Of a stretch of DNA of 7,838 nucleotides, positions 1 through 7,413 are shown piece after piece; the stretch's first letter is position 1; each line of letters opens with the position of its first letter. Both the position numbers and the translations under genes were made by a program. The notes beneath the pieces are model-generated. The model saw only the letters and a program-made list of their open reading frames with translations, was not told where the DNA came from and made no database searches. The stretch spans positions 1 to 7,838 of the forward strand of contig JAAZCN010000036.1 in NCBI GenBank assembly GCA_012513245.1, written 5' to 3'. The stretch is from Synergistaceae bacterium (GTDB taxonomy: Bacteria; Synergistota; Synergistia; Synergistales; Synergistaceae).

Positions 1-729
1 GCTTATGGCTATCTTTTCGATGTCAAGTGCGGAAGCGGCGCTTTCATGAACGACATAAAAAAGGCCGGAGAGCTTGCTCAAAAACTTGTCGAAATATCCC
101 AGAAACTGGGAAAGGAATGTGTCTCGATCATAACAGATATGGAACAGCCGCTTGGTGAATGGATCGGAAATTCCGCCGAGGTCTATGAAGCGATAGAGGT
201 CCTCTCCGGCAGAGGGCCTTCCGATACCCGTGAACTCTGCGTAACTCTCGGGGCTTACATGCTAAAAATGTCCGGTAAAGCGAAGACAGCCGAGGAGGGT
301 TTAAAGTTATCAGCAAAAGCCCTTGATGATGGATCGGCTCTTAATAAATTTGAAGAACTCATCACTGCGCAAAAAGGTGACAGTTCAGTGATAAGAGAAC
401 CTGAAAGGGTCCTCCCTAAGGCATATTCAACTTACGAGATCAGTTCAGACAGGGATGGATGTCTCTCTAAACTTGACGCCCTCCTTATTGGAGAGGGACT
501 CAGAGCACTGGGAGGGGGAAGACTGACTCAGGAGGATATTATCGATCCATCCGTAGCTATACAGCTGCTGCGCAAGATCGGAGACGATGTTTTTAAAGGT
601 GATGTTCTGTTAAGGATCTACTATAATAAAGAGAAGCAGCTTGATGAATCCCTGCGTTATGTCGAAAAATGTTGGGAAGTAAGCGACAACGCTGAGAAAA
701 GAAAACTTATAATTGACATGATCTATTAA
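1..729 (+). CDS. deoA: Pyrimidine-nucleoside (thymidine) phosphorylase, 3' part only
   Basis: This is the C-terminal part of a pyrimidine-nucleoside phosphorylase, which splits thymidine, uridine or deoxyuridine with phosphate into free base and (deoxy)ribose-1-phosphate for salvage. The frame is open from base 1, so the true start lies left of the window and the ATG at 46 is internal. The visible part begins within the family's phosphate/nucleoside-binding stretch DVKCGSGAFM (codons 7-16; most relatives have KxGSGAFM). Then come ITDMEQPLG and the GNSAEVYEAIEVLSGRGP region. The C-terminal domain is recognised by GEGLRALGGGRLTQEDIID followed by KIGDDVFKGD. The gene ends with TAA at 727-729. 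PyNP (pdp) and thymidine phosphorylase (deoA) cannot be told apart from this fragment, so the symbol is a family label. The next gene is a tRNA, so this is probably the end of a separate upstream operon. No intrinsic terminator is visible directly after the stop. Confidence 0.9.
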   Translation, partial: AYGYLFDVKCGSGAFMNDIKKAGELAQKLVEISQKLGKECVSIITDMEQPLGEWIGNSAEVYEAIEVLSGRGPSDTRELCVTLGAYMLKMSGKAKTAEEGLKLSAKALDDGSALNKFEELITAQKGDSSVIREPERVLPKAYSTYEISSDRDGCLSKLDALLIGEGLRALGGGRLTQEDIIDPSVAIQLLRKIGDDVFKGDVLLRIYYNKEKQLDESLRYVEKCWEVSDNAEKRKLIIDMIY

Positions 730-736
730 TTGGAAG

Positions 737-765
737 TTGAAATTAATGGGTATATCTGCTAATCT
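737..765 (+). promoter_or_regulatory. Candidate promoter of the tRNA-Sec gene
   Basis: A TTGAAA box at 737-742 (5 of 6 to the -35 consensus) is followed after 17 bases by TAATCT at 760-765. The -10 box is weak on its own but carries an upstream TG in extended -10 position (757-758). Transcription would begin near 772, giving a leader of about 8 bases before the tRNA. This rests on pattern and position only. Confidence 0.4.
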
Positions 766-779
766 ACGAAAGTCCACAT

Positions 780-876
780 GGAGGCGAGTTTCAGCTGGTG
801 CTGGGCCCGGACTTCAAATCCGGTGGGGGTCGGTAACGCCGGTCCCGGTGTGTTCGATTCGCACACGCCTCCGCCA
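780..876 (+). tRNA. selC: tRNA-Sec (anticodon UCA), selenocysteine tRNA
   Basis: This tRNA is charged with serine, converted to Sec-tRNA by SelA and delivered by SelB to UGA codons with a SECIS element. The fold can be traced by hand. The acceptor arm is 780-786 with 866-872 (7 Watson-Crick pairs), and a juxtaposed eighth position, A787 and A865, does not pair. The D stem is 6 bp (790-795 with 800-805) with a 4-base loop TGGT. The anticodon stem is 807-811 with 819-823, and the loop CTTCAAA puts TCA at 814-816. The long variable arm has 8 pairs (826-833 with 839-846, two of them G-U) and loop TAACG. The T stem is 848-852 with 860-864. G73 and an encoded CCA (874-876) complete it. The 6-bp D stem, long variable arm, 13-position acceptor/T stack and UCA anticodon together identify bacterial tRNA-Sec rather than tRNA-Ser or a Trp/opal suppressor. 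No sel genes are in view. Confidence 0.96.
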
Positions 877-889
877 TGTATACTATTAT

Positions 890-915
890 GCCCTGCACTC
901 GGTGCGGGGCTTTTT
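890..915 (+). terminator. Intrinsic terminator after tRNA-Sec
   Basis: A 9-bp GC-rich hairpin pairs GCCCTGCAC (890-898) with GTGCGGGGC (902-910), with one T-G wobble and a TCG loop. A run of five T follows immediately (911-915). It lies 13 bases after the tRNA CCA end and separates the tRNA from the tmk operon. Confidence 0.9.
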
Positions 916-916
916 G

Positions 917-925
917 TGTTATTAT
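917..925 (+). promoter_or_regulatory. Candidate extended -10 promoter for the tmk operon
   Basis: TGTTATTAT (917-925) is an extended -10 element: TG, one base, then TATTAT (5 of 6 to consensus). It starts just after the terminator T-run. No -35 box is recognisable, because that position falls inside the terminator hairpin. Initiation near 932 would leave a leader of about 18 bases containing the ribosome site AAAGGTGGG at 936-944. The alternative is that the operon is served by read-through from upstream. Confidence 0.35.
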
Positions 926-949
926 GAATTCTCGTAAAGGTGGGATATT

Positions 950-1570
950 ATGTTTATAACCTTTGAGGGAATAGACGGCTCAGGAAAGTCGACGCAGGCA
1001 TCTTTATTCTGGAAATGGCTAGTCGAGGATAAAAAACGTGATGCTCTCCTTACCAGAGAACCGGGAGGATGGCCCGGCGGTGATGTGCTGCGCAAGATCG
1101 TGGTCAGCGGAAAACTGAAACACGAGTGGAGCGAAGCTTACCTCTTCATGCTCGACAGGGCTGAGCACATAGCTGCGGTCATACAGCCTGCCATAGACTC
1201 AGGCAGGGACGTAGTATGCGAAAGATATCACGATTCGACCCTTGCCTATCAGATATGGGGCAGGGGGCTGCCTTTAGAAATATTTGATGAACTTGCCAGG
1301 CTTTCAGAATTTCCTGTCCCAGATCTTACGATCCTCTTCGACATCTCACCCGTGATAGCTTTGAAGAGGGTAAAATCAAGAGGAACTCCGGATTCGTTCG
1401 AGAAAGAAGGAGAATCCTTCATGACAAAAATTAGGGATGGATATCTTGCCCTGTCAAAACGTGACCCTAAAAGGTGGCTCATTGTCGAATGCTCTGAAAA
1501 GAGCAGCGAAGAGATCTTTGAACAGATGACAAGGTCTCTGATGTCAAGGGGGCTTTTCTGTGATAAATGA
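950..1570 (+). CDS. tmk: Thymidylate kinase (dTMP kinase)
   Basis: This cytosolic enzyme phosphorylates dTMP to dTDP with ATP, the committed step to dTTP. The protein has 206 residues, the usual length for bacterial Tmk. The P-loop is GIDGSGKST (residues 7-15). TREPGG (35-40) is the dTMP-site loop. YLFMLDRAEHI (64-74) corresponds to the family LLFxADRxxH segment. ERYHDSTLAYQ (91-101) is the DRY-motif region, with Glu in place of the usual Asp. A lid-like segment rich in Arg, Lys and Glu follows DISPVIALKR. The ATG at 950 sits five bases after AAAGGTGGG (936-944), which supports this start. It is the first gene of the packed operon, and its last 11 bases overlap holB. The tmk-holB-ricT order matches the Bacillus replication/nucleotide cluster. 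Confidence 0.96.
   Translation: MFITFEGIDGSGKSTQASLFWKWLVEDKKRDALLTREPGGWPGGDVLRKIVVSGKLKHEWSEAYLFMLDRAEHIAAVIQPAIDSGRDVVCERYHDSTLAYQIWGRGLPLEIFDELARLSEFPVPDLTILFDISPVIALKRVKSRGTPDSFEKEGESFMTKIRDGYLALSKRDPKRWLIVECSEKSSEEIFEQMTRSLMSRGLFCDK
1546..1552 (+). promoter_or_regulatory. Ribosome binding site that supports the holB GTG start
   Basis: AAGGGGG lies inside the end of tmk, 7 bases before GTG at 1560. No in-frame ATG is nearby, so this site decides the start and implies translational coupling with tmk. Confidence 0.65.
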
Positions 1571-2303
1571 CACTCTATCTGTCCTTGAGGCATCACATGG
1601 ATGGAAAGACATAATTTCTGCGGTCAGCATGAAAAGATGCCCACAGTCAGTGGCTGTTGCTTTGCCTGAGATAATGCAGGAGATGTTTGTGGAGAATTAT
1701 GGAAAGCTAATACTTGGTGACAGCCCGGTTTGGAAGGACGGCACTCACCCGGATCTGATCCATGCCGGCAAACACCTTGTTCCGCCTTCTATTGATGAAT
1801 GCAGGACGCTCCAGGGAGAACTGGCTCTGCATCCCCTCGTCTCCAAGAGAAGAATGGCAGTTATTTGGTGTGCAGACAAACTCTCGCTGGAAGCTTCAAA
1901 CAGTCTTCTTAAACTAACGGAGGAACCTCCTATACATGGTTGCATCCTGTTTGTTTCCGAGGAAGACAAGCTTATCCCTACGATAAAAAGCCGGGTATGG
2001 TCAATTCGTATCGAATTGCCCGGAGAAATAGTTCAGGCAAAGCCGCACCCTGTTTCCACAGAAGAATGGGCAGAGTGGATCGCCTCAGGCAAAAAAAGTA
2101 ATACTGATATATTATATCTTGAGATAGGAAGCTGGATAATGGATCTTACAGAAAAAGGAAAATTTAGAGAGGCAGCAGACCTTGATTCTCTTGTAAGGCT
2201 TATGAGATCGAAAAGGCTTTCTGTGCCTATGATACAGGATCTGACCTATATGGTCATCAAGGAGGGTGTTCCCTGTGAACAAATATTTAGCAATTTTCGG
2301 TAA
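1560..2303 (+). CDS. holB: DNA polymerase III delta'-like clamp-loader subunit, degenerate
   Basis: Delta' is the stator of the clamp loader that opens the beta sliding clamp during replication. The protein has 247 residues, against roughly 320-330 in typical HolB. GTHPDLI near residues 62-68 resembles the family GxHPDl segment. It is followed by a LQxELALHPLVSKRRMAVIWCADKLS region and by NSLLKLTEEPP (114-124), the family hallmark NxLLKxLEEPP. SRV at 144-146 matches the SRC/sensor-1 region. The N-terminal part has no GxxGxGKT/S P-loop and no zinc-binding cysteine cluster, so ATP and zinc binding are not expected. That is tolerable because delta' does not itself hydrolyse ATP in many bacteria. 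The C-terminal collar domain is also short. The start is GTG, overlapping tmk by 11 bases. The identification relies on the LLKLTEEPP core and on its place between tmk and ricT. Confidence 0.82.
   Translation: MINDTLSVLEASHGWKDIISAVSMKRCPQSVAVALPEIMQEMFVENYGKLILGDSPVWKDGTHPDLIHAGKHLVPPSIDECRTLQGELALHPLVSKRRMAVIWCADKLSLEASNSLLKLTEEPPIHGCILFVSEEDKLIPTIKSRVWSIRIELPGEIVQAKPHPVSTEEWAEWIASGKKSNTDILYLEIGSWIMDLTEKGKFREAADLDSLVRLMRSKRLSVPMIQDLTYMVIKEGVPCEQIFSNFR
2259..2265 (+). promoter_or_regulatory. Ribosome binding site that fixes the ricT start
   Basis: AAGGAGG (2259-2265) is a near-perfect Shine-Dalgarno sequence inside the end of holB. The GTG at 2266 abuts it and is too close to be used. The in-frame GTG at 2275 has the normal spacing of 9 bases. 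Confidence 0.75.
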
Positions 2304-3540
2304 GCCAAGATACCTTGGTATTTTAGAATACAGTGCTGAAGAACCTATCGCGAAAGGTGAGACAGTAGTTATCGAATCACACAGGGGAGAGGAACTGGCT
2401 GTGATCGCCGGGCTGATAACCCCTGAACAGGAGGCCGGATATAAGCTTCTAAGAAACGCTTCAGAACATGGCGATTCTGCATCCAAGTCAGCAGAACCTC
2501 TTGTCACAGATCTCACATTCATTGCCTTTACATCAGAAGATGACATTGAGACCGGCAATCTTTACAGGGAAGAAGAAAAGGGTATATTGAAAAGTGCGAT
2601 AGAGTTGCTCAAACCGCACGACCTTGAAATGAAACTCATAGATGTCGAATTCTTGCCACACAGGAGAAAACTGTTCTTTTATTTCTCCTCCGAACAAAGG
2701 GTCGATTTCAGGGCTTATGTGAGAGACCTCGCAAGAGAGTTCAAAACAAGGATAGAACTTAGACAAATAGGGGTACGTGACGAAGCCAAGATAATTAAGG
2801 GTATCGGACCTTGCGGTCAGCCCTGCTGCTGCAGTTACTGGCTTAATCAGTTTGCCCCTATCTGCATAAAAATGGTCAAAGAACAAAACCTTGCACTTAA
2901 CCCTGCGAAGATCTCAGGGATCTGCGGTAGATTGATGTGCTGCATGTGTTATGAACACAACGTTTACAGGGAACTATGGGATAAACTTCCAAATCCCGGT
3001 ACAAAGATCAAGACCCCTAACGGAAACGTAGTCGTATCAGGAGTAGAGATCCAGACAAATAGTGTCCGATGCTATGTTCCGTCAAGAGGAGAGGTAAAGA
3101 TCCCGATAGAACAGTTCGATGAATTCAAAGAGACTGTTATTTCGGGCAAAGACTGGATAATTGCAGACGAAACAGATGATACGGTTCCGGTCAAGTCAAG
3201 CATGAAACTTCCTGACAGCTATGACAGCACCGATACAAAGGTTCGCCGGGAAAAAGATGACAACAGAAAAGAGAATAGAAAAGAAAGAGAAGATAAAGAC
3301 CCGATCCCTTCAGCTGATGTCAAACCGTACAAAAAGAAGAGGAGACCGCGAAAACTTCCTGCAGGACCTAAAGATCAGGTAAAAGAAGCCCAAAATAAAG
3401 AGAGTCTCAGAAAACCGGCGGGCTCTCCGGTAAAAGAAAAAGAGGGCGAAAAAGCAGAAACTGCAAAACAGAAACCACGACGACCGAGACGGAGAAAGTC
3501 GGGAGCAAAAAAAACTGAAAAACCCGCCGCTGAGGAATAG
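2275..3540 (+). CDS. ricT: PSP1-domain protein, RicT/YaaT family, with long basic tail
   Basis: RicT (YaaT) forms the RicAFT complex in Bacillus. That complex carries [4Fe-4S] clusters and works with RNase Y in mRNA processing, with effects on sporulation and competence. Here the PSP1 core covers about residues 1-295. Cysteine motifs are GPCGQPCCCS (Cys180, 184, 185, 186) and SGICGRLMCCMCYE (Cys217, 222, 223, 225), separated by a conserved KMVKEQNLALNPAKISG segment. These are the residues expected to take part in cluster binding. From about residue 303 to 421 there is a low-complexity tail rich in Lys, Arg, Glu and Pro, with blocks such as KKKRRPRKLP and PRRPRRRKSG. This makes the protein roughly 150 residues longer than Bacillus RicT. 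The tail is probably disordered and could bind RNA or membrane surfaces (inference). The GTG start at 2275 is chosen from the Shine-Dalgarno site. The gene overlaps the end of holB by 29 bases. No ricA or ricF partner is in view. Confidence 0.9.
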   Translation: MNKYLAIFGKPRYLGILEYSAEEPIAKGETVVIESHRGEELAVIAGLITPEQEAGYKLLRNASEHGDSASKSAEPLVTDLTFIAFTSEDDIETGNLYREEEKGILKSAIELLKPHDLEMKLIDVEFLPHRRKLFFYFSSEQRVDFRAYVRDLAREFKTRIELRQIGVRDEAKIIKGIGPCGQPCCCSYWLNQFAPICIKMVKEQNLALNPAKISGICGRLMCCMCYEHNVYRELWDKLPNPGTKIKTPNGNVVVSGVEIQTNSVRCYVPSRGEVKIPIEQFDEFKETVISGKDWIIADETDDTVPVKSSMKLPDSYDSTDTKVRREKDDNRKENRKEREDKDPIPSADVKPYKKKRRPRKLPAGPKDQVKEAQNKESLRKPAGSPVKEKEGEKAETAKQKPRRPRRRKSGAKKTEKPAAEE

Positions 3541-3544
3541 GAGG
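3539..3544 (+). promoter_or_regulatory. Ribosome binding site that supports the ftsY TTG start
   Basis: AGGAGG (3539-3544) overlaps the ricT stop codon and lies 8 bases before TTG at 3553. The protein from this TTG begins MDLFKNLAHKL, a normal amphipathic FtsY N-terminus, so the rare start codon is well supported. Confidence 0.8.
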
Positions 3545-3552
3545 CAAGCAAT

Positions 3553-4470
3553 TTGGATCTTTTTAAAAACCTCGCTCATAAGCTCAAAAATACCGGAAAT
3601 AAATGGACACAGGGTATATCCAACCTCTTTTCAGACGAACCTATATCAGATGAATTTTGGGAAGAGCTGGAAGAATTACTTATCCTTGGAGATGTTGGGA
3701 TAGATCTCACAGAAACTTTGATCAATAGACTCAAACAAAGAGCAATAGACGGTAGGATCTCAAAGACCTCCGAGCTTAGGGAAGTTTTTTCAAACTTATT
3801 GATCGATCAGCTGCAGGAAGTAAAAGGAATGGGAGAACCGCTGGACGTAAGCAGTAAACCTGCGGTAATCCTCATGATAGGCGTTAACGGAAGCGGCAAA
3901 ACAACGACTGCGGGAAAACTGGCAGCGCAGTACAAAAAAGAGGGAAAAAAGGTCCTTCTTGCAGCAGCGGATACGTTTAGGGCAGCTGCTATAGAACAGC
4001 TCAAAGCTTGGGGCGAAAGGACCGATGTCCGTGTTATAGCCCAAAGTCAGGACAGCGATCCGGCTGCTGTTGTCTTTGATGCGATAATGGCAGCAAAGGC
4101 AGGTAATTATGATGTTGTGATCGCAGATACTGCCGGTAGACTCCACACAAAGTCCAACCTAATGGAAGAGCTTGCCAAGATATACAGAATAGTTAAACGT
4201 GAGATACCTGAAGGACCTGCAGAAGCATTGATCGTCCTCGACGCTGTAACGGGGCAGAATGGTTTTATACAGGCTGAAACCTTCAGTAAGGTCATGCCGG
4301 TCACCGGAGTTGTCCTTACAAAATTTGACAATACCTCAAAGGGTGGAATAGTGCTCGCAATTTCAGAGAAACTTAAGATGCCTATAAGGTATGTTGGTTT
4401 GGGCGAGGGAGTTGACGACCTTCAGCTTTTTGATCCGAAGACATTCATAGAGACACTTCTTGACATATAA
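3553..4470 (+). CDS. ftsY: Signal recognition particle receptor FtsY
   Basis: FtsY is the SRP receptor GTPase. It pairs with Ffh at the inner membrane to hand ribosome-nascent chain complexes to SecYEG. The protein has 305 residues with an N domain (about 1-95) followed by the G domain. G1 is GVNGSGKTTT (110-119), DTFRAAAIEQL begins at 140, G3 is DTAGR (192-196), and G4 is TKFDNTSKGG (256-265, where TKLDGTAKGG is usual). VGLGEGVDDLQLFDP near the end is the FtsY-type closing motif and distinguishes it from Ffh, as does the lack of an M domain. The long acidic A domain of E. coli FtsY is absent, so membrane binding would depend on the short N-terminal amphipathic helix. It starts with TTG, 12 bases after ricT. 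The Phe and Asn in G4 are mild departures and do not suggest loss of function. Confidence 0.96.
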   Translation: MDLFKNLAHKLKNTGNKWTQGISNLFSDEPISDEFWEELEELLILGDVGIDLTETLINRLKQRAIDGRISKTSELREVFSNLLIDQLQEVKGMGEPLDVSSKPAVILMIGVNGSGKTTTAGKLAAQYKKEGKKVLLAAADTFRAAAIEQLKAWGERTDVRVIAQSQDSDPAAVVFDAIMAAKAGNYDVVIADTAGRLHTKSNLMEELAKIYRIVKREIPEGPAEALIVLDAVTGQNGFIQAETFSKVMPVTGVVLTKFDNTSKGGIVLAISEKLKMPIRYVGLGEGVDDLQLFDPKTFIETLLDI

Positions 4471-4474
4471 AACC

Positions 4475-5038
4475 ATGAATGATCAGGGAAGAAACGAAAA
4501 TGAAAGTAAAAAGAGACACCCGGGAGATCCCCTTGTAAAAAAGATAGTGGCGCTCTTGGTGCCGAGGAAAAACGCGGAGATATTCGATGTCGCCAGTAAG
4601 CTCCTATACGAGGTATGGGGAGAACCTGAACGGATCAGCCACTTTATTCCGTTCACATGGACTAATTATTATGAAGACATATCCCCTGAACTCGACAGGT
4701 GTTTCTTTTCATATCCCGGCCTTTACAACATGTCCGAACTTCCCGACTGGAAAATACTCACATGTCGTCTTGAAAAGGCGACCGGAACAACACGAAGAAT
4801 AAACCTTGACCCTGGCACCATTGATGGAGCCAGGTTGTTGCTTGCTTCCACAAAAGGTCACGCACACAGGATATATCTTAGGGACGGAATATTTGCAGAG
4901 GTCACACTATGCAGAAGAAAAGGCAAATGGGAAAGCTTTTTTTATACTTTTCCGGATTTCAAAAGCGGAGCATATTTTGAATGGCTTGAAACAGTTCGTC
5001 AGGACTGGAAAAGAGAGAAGAACAGCGCTGGTTTATAG
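4475..5038 (+). CDS. DUF4416 family protein of unknown function
   Basis: This is a 187-residue protein of the DUF4416 family. The family's function is not known to me and none is assigned. Recognition rests on the conserved layout: an early AEIFDVASKLLYEVWGEPERIS segment, then FTWTNYYEDISPELDRCFFSYPGL, then NLDPGTIDGARLLLASTKG, and HRIYLRDGIFAEVTL (residues about 110-146), followed by a YTFPDFKS block near the end. No signal peptide or membrane segment is visible, so it is probably cytosolic. It starts 4 bases after the ftsY stop. The ATG at 4475 is preferred over an in-frame TTG at 4460 inside ftsY because neither has a clear Shine-Dalgarno site and ATG is the stronger codon. Translation is probably coupled to ftsY. 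Its place between ftsY and purB gives only weak functional hints. Confidence 0.82.
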   Translation: MNDQGRNENESKKRHPGDPLVKKIVALLVPRKNAEIFDVASKLLYEVWGEPERISHFIPFTWTNYYEDISPELDRCFFSYPGLYNMSELPDWKILTCRLEKATGTTRRINLDPGTIDGARLLLASTKGHAHRIYLRDGIFAEVTLCRRKGKWESFFYTFPDFKSGAYFEWLETVRQDWKREKNSAGL

Positions 5039-5049
5039 GGGGAATTTGT

Positions 5050-6354
5050 ATGATAGAACGTTATGAAACTTCTGAAATTAAAGCTATCTGGAACGATCAG
5101 AACCGTTTTCAGAAATGGCTGGATGTTGAGCTTGCAGTATGTCGAGCCTGGAATGAGGCAGGAAAGATACCGGATGAAGACTACAGGAATATAGTTGACA
5201 AAGCCTCTTTTACAGTGGATAGGATACGCGAGATAGAAGAAGTGACACAGCATGACGTCATCGCATTTGTTTCAAGCGTTGCTGAATCTATAGGAGAGTC
5301 GGGCCGATATGTCCATCTTGGATTGACGAGCAGCGATGTTATCGACACAGCCTCTTCGCTCCTTCTTTCTGAGAGTATGGAAACAGTTCTGGATGCCCTT
5401 AGATCCCTTCATAAAACGATAGGTGAAAAGGCAGTTGAGTACAAAATGACACCTTGCACCGGAAGGACTCACGGCATACATGCCGAACCAACGACCTTTG
5501 GACTCAAATTACTCAACCATTATGCTGAGATCGGGCGGGACATAGAGAGGATCATTCAGACAAAAAAAGAGATGATGGTAGGCGGTCTTTCCGGGGCTGT
5601 TGGTACTTATGCCAACTGTCCGCCTTCGATAGAAGCAAGAACTTGCGAACTTCTGGGACTTGAAGTAGATCCTGCATCGACCCAGGTCATACAGAGGGAC
5701 AGACACGCCCGTATCGTAACAGACCTGGCTATTTGCGGGGCATCGCTGGAAAGGCTGGCTCTTGAGGTTCGCCATCTTCAAAGGACTGAGGTACTGGAGG
5801 CACTTGAGCCTTTCAAAAAAGGTCAAAAGGGTTCGTCTGCAATGCCTCATAAGAAAAACCCAATACTCAGTGAAAGGGTCTGTGGAATGGCCAGGCTCCT
5901 GAGAGGCTATACTGTTCCGGCAATCGAAAATATTGCCCTCTGGCATGAACGTGACATCAGCCATTCTTCTGTTGAACGGGTAATGTGGCCCGATGTCTTC
6001 CACCTGACACTTTACATGACCAAGACAATGATAAAAATAATAAATGGAATAACTGTCAACAAAGAAAAAATGAAAGAAAACATGGAAATTACGAAGGGCC
6101 TTCTTTTTTCAGGCAGGATCCTTATTGCACTTGTAGAAAGAGAAGGGATTAGTAGAGAAGAGGCATATGCTATAGCACAAAGCAATGCGATGAGGTGTTG
6201 GAACGAAAAAATACCTCTCGTTGAACTGCTGAAAAACGACCCAAGGATCAATAAATTAAGTGATAGTGAGCTGGAATCTTTATTTGATTTGGAGTATTAT
6301 CTTAAGCATATAGACGAGGTCTTCAACAGGTTTCCTGGACTGAGGGAGAATTAG
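5050..6354 (+). CDS. purB: Adenylosuccinate lyase
   Basis: This cytosolic enzyme releases fumarate twice in purine synthesis: from SAICAR to AICAR and from adenylosuccinate to AMP. The protein has 434 residues, the usual length for the Bacillus-type enzyme. It shows all expected active-site elements at the same positions as in B. subtilis PurB. These are His68 in TQHDVIAF, His89 in VHLGLTSSD, His141 in [11 protein letters not shown], the flexible signature loop [11 protein letters not shown] (261-271) with the catalytic serine, Lys268, and Glu275. The fumarase/aspartase superfamily signature is therefore intact. ATG 5050 follows AGGGGGAA (5037-5044), and the gene begins 11 bases after the DUF4416 stop. 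No other pur genes are present, so purB is separated from the main purine operon here. Confidence 0.98.
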   Translation: MIERYETSEIKAIWNDQNRFQKWLDVELAVCRAWNEAGKIPDEDYRNIVDKASFTVDRIREIEEVTQHDVIAFVSSVAESIGESGRYVHLGLTSSDVIDTASSLLLSESMETVLDALRSLHKTIGEKAVEYKMTPCTGRTHGIHAEPTTFGLKLLNHYAEIGRDIERIIQTKKEMMVGGLSGAVGTYANCPPSIEARTCELLGLEVDPASTQVIQRDRHARIVTDLAICGASLERLALEVRHLQRTEVLEALEPFKKGQKGSSAMPHKKNPILSERVCGMARLLRGYTVPAIENIALWHERDISHSSVERVMWPDVFHLTLYMTKTMIKIINGITVNKEKMKENMEITKGLLFSGRILIALVEREGISREEAYAIAQSNAMRCWNEKIPLVELLKNDPRINKLSDSELESLFDLEYYLKHIDEVFNRFPGLREN

Positions 6355-6379
6355 CCTATAAAATAAATCATTATAATAT

Positions 6380-6384
6380 GGAGG
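6380..6384 (+). promoter_or_regulatory. Ribosome binding site that fixes the glpX start
   Basis: GGAGG (6380-6384) lies 8 bases before ATG 6393. An upstream in-frame ATG at 6378 overlaps this site and has no site of its own. The family N-terminus aligns with 6393. Confidence 0.75.
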
Positions 6385-6392
6385 ATTTGCAA

Positions 6393-7406
6393 ATGGCTGC
6401 TCCAGACAGAAATATTGCTCTCGAGATGGTTCGTGCTACGGAAGCTGCGGCTATGGCCGCTGGACGTTGGATGGGACGTGGAGACAAGAACGGAGCCGAT
6501 GGTGCCGCAGTTAATGCTATGCGGTTCATGCTCAATAATGTCTACATGGACGGCCTGGTGGTCATTGGTGAGGGAGAGAAAGACGAAGCTCCAATGCTCT
6601 TCAACGGAGAAAAACTTGGCACGGGATGTGGTGATCCGCAGGTAGACATTGCAGTTGACCCTATCGACGGAACCCGACTTACAGCACAGGGTCTCCCTAA
6701 TGCAGTCAGCGTGGTTGCATTCGCAGATCGTGGTTCCATGTATGACCCAAAGCATATTTTCTATATGGACAAGATAGCAACAGGCCCATTTGCAGCACAT
6801 GCGATCAACATCGATGCAACTCCTACCGACAATATCAGGGCGGTAGCAAGAGCTTTGAGGAAATCCGTAGAAGACGTAACAGTAATAATTCTTGACAGGC
6901 CAAGACACGAGGAACTCATAAAAGAGATCCGTTCGATCCACGCCCGCATTAGGCTTATTCCCGATGGTGATGTCGCGGGAGCCCTTTCAACATGCAAACC
7001 TAATTCAGGCATAGACCTCCTTATGGGTGTTGGAGGCTCTCCTGAGGCTGTTATCACAGCATGCGCTGTAAAATGCGTTGGCGGAAACATGCAGTGCAAA
7101 CTTTGGCCTCGCAATGACGAAGAGAGGGATAAGTGTGAGGAGAATGGTATGGACATTAACAAAGTCCTTCACTTAAACGACCTTGTAGCATGTGACAACG
7201 TCTTCTTTGCCGCCACAGGGGTAACTGACGGTGATTGGCTAAAAGGGGTCCGTTACTCAGGAGATGCAGTACACACGTCTTCGCTTGTTATGAGGGCAAA
7301 GAGCGGAACGATCCGTTACATTGATGCCATACACAACGTCCAGAAACTGGATGAGATCAGCGGTATAAAATATGGAGCACAGTCCGATTCAGTTTCATTT
7401 CTGTAG
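6393..7406 (+). CDS. glpX: Class II fructose-1,6-bisphosphatase
   Basis: GlpX hydrolyses fructose-1,6-bisphosphate to fructose-6-phosphate, the committed step of gluconeogenesis, using divalent metal. The protein has 337 residues, the normal length. The N-terminus [26 protein letters not shown] is typical of the family. Metal and substrate motifs are [10 protein letters not shown] (about 59-68) and DPIDGT (89-94). [22 protein letters not shown] and [15 protein letters not shown] follow in family order. Related enzymes in cyanobacteria also act on sedoheptulose-1,7-bisphosphate, and the sequence alone does not settle substrate range. It begins 38 bases after purB and probably belongs to the same transcript. 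It is the last gene in the window, followed by a structured non-coding region. Confidence 0.96.
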   Translation: MAAPDRNIALEMVRATEAAAMAAGRWMGRGDKNGADGAAVNAMRFMLNNVYMDGLVVIGEGEKDEAPMLFNGEKLGTGCGDPQVDIAVDPIDGTRLTAQGLPNAVSVVAFADRGSMYDPKHIFYMDKIATGPFAAHAINIDATPTDNIRAVARALRKSVEDVTVIILDRPRHEELIKEIRSIHARIRLIPDGDVAGALSTCKPNSGIDLLMGVGGSPEAVITACAVKCVGGNMQCKLWPRNDEERDKCEENGMDINKVLHLNDLVACDNVFFAATGVTDGDWLKGVRYSGDAVHTSSLVMRAKSGTIRYIDAIHNVQKLDEISGIKYGAQSDSVSFL

Positions 7407-7413
7407 TTCCTGA

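Noticed and set aside
737..937. Open frame of 66 codons across the tRNA-Sec gene
   Set aside because: It runs through the folded tRNA and the terminator, has no family resemblance and no good ribosome site.
2266..2274. GTG at 2266 as the ricT start
   Set aside because: It abuts the Shine-Dalgarno sequence AAGGAGG; GTG 2275 has proper spacing.
5509..6003. Minus-strand frame of 164 codons opposite purB
   Set aside because: It is antisense to the catalytic core of purB and shows no family features.
6372..6377. Perfect TATAAT upstream of glpX
   Set aside because: No -35 box lies at the right distance, and initiation would fall in or just after the Shine-Dalgarno site, leaving no usable leader. 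More likely AT-rich spacer.
6378..6392. ATG at 6378 as the glpX start
   Set aside because: It overlaps the GGAGG site that serves ATG 6393, and the family N-terminus matches the later start.
6351..6941. Minus-strand frame of 196 codons opposite glpX
   Set aside because: It is antisense to a clear glpX gene, rich in Cys and His in a haphazard way, and lacks recognisable domains; a shadow frame.
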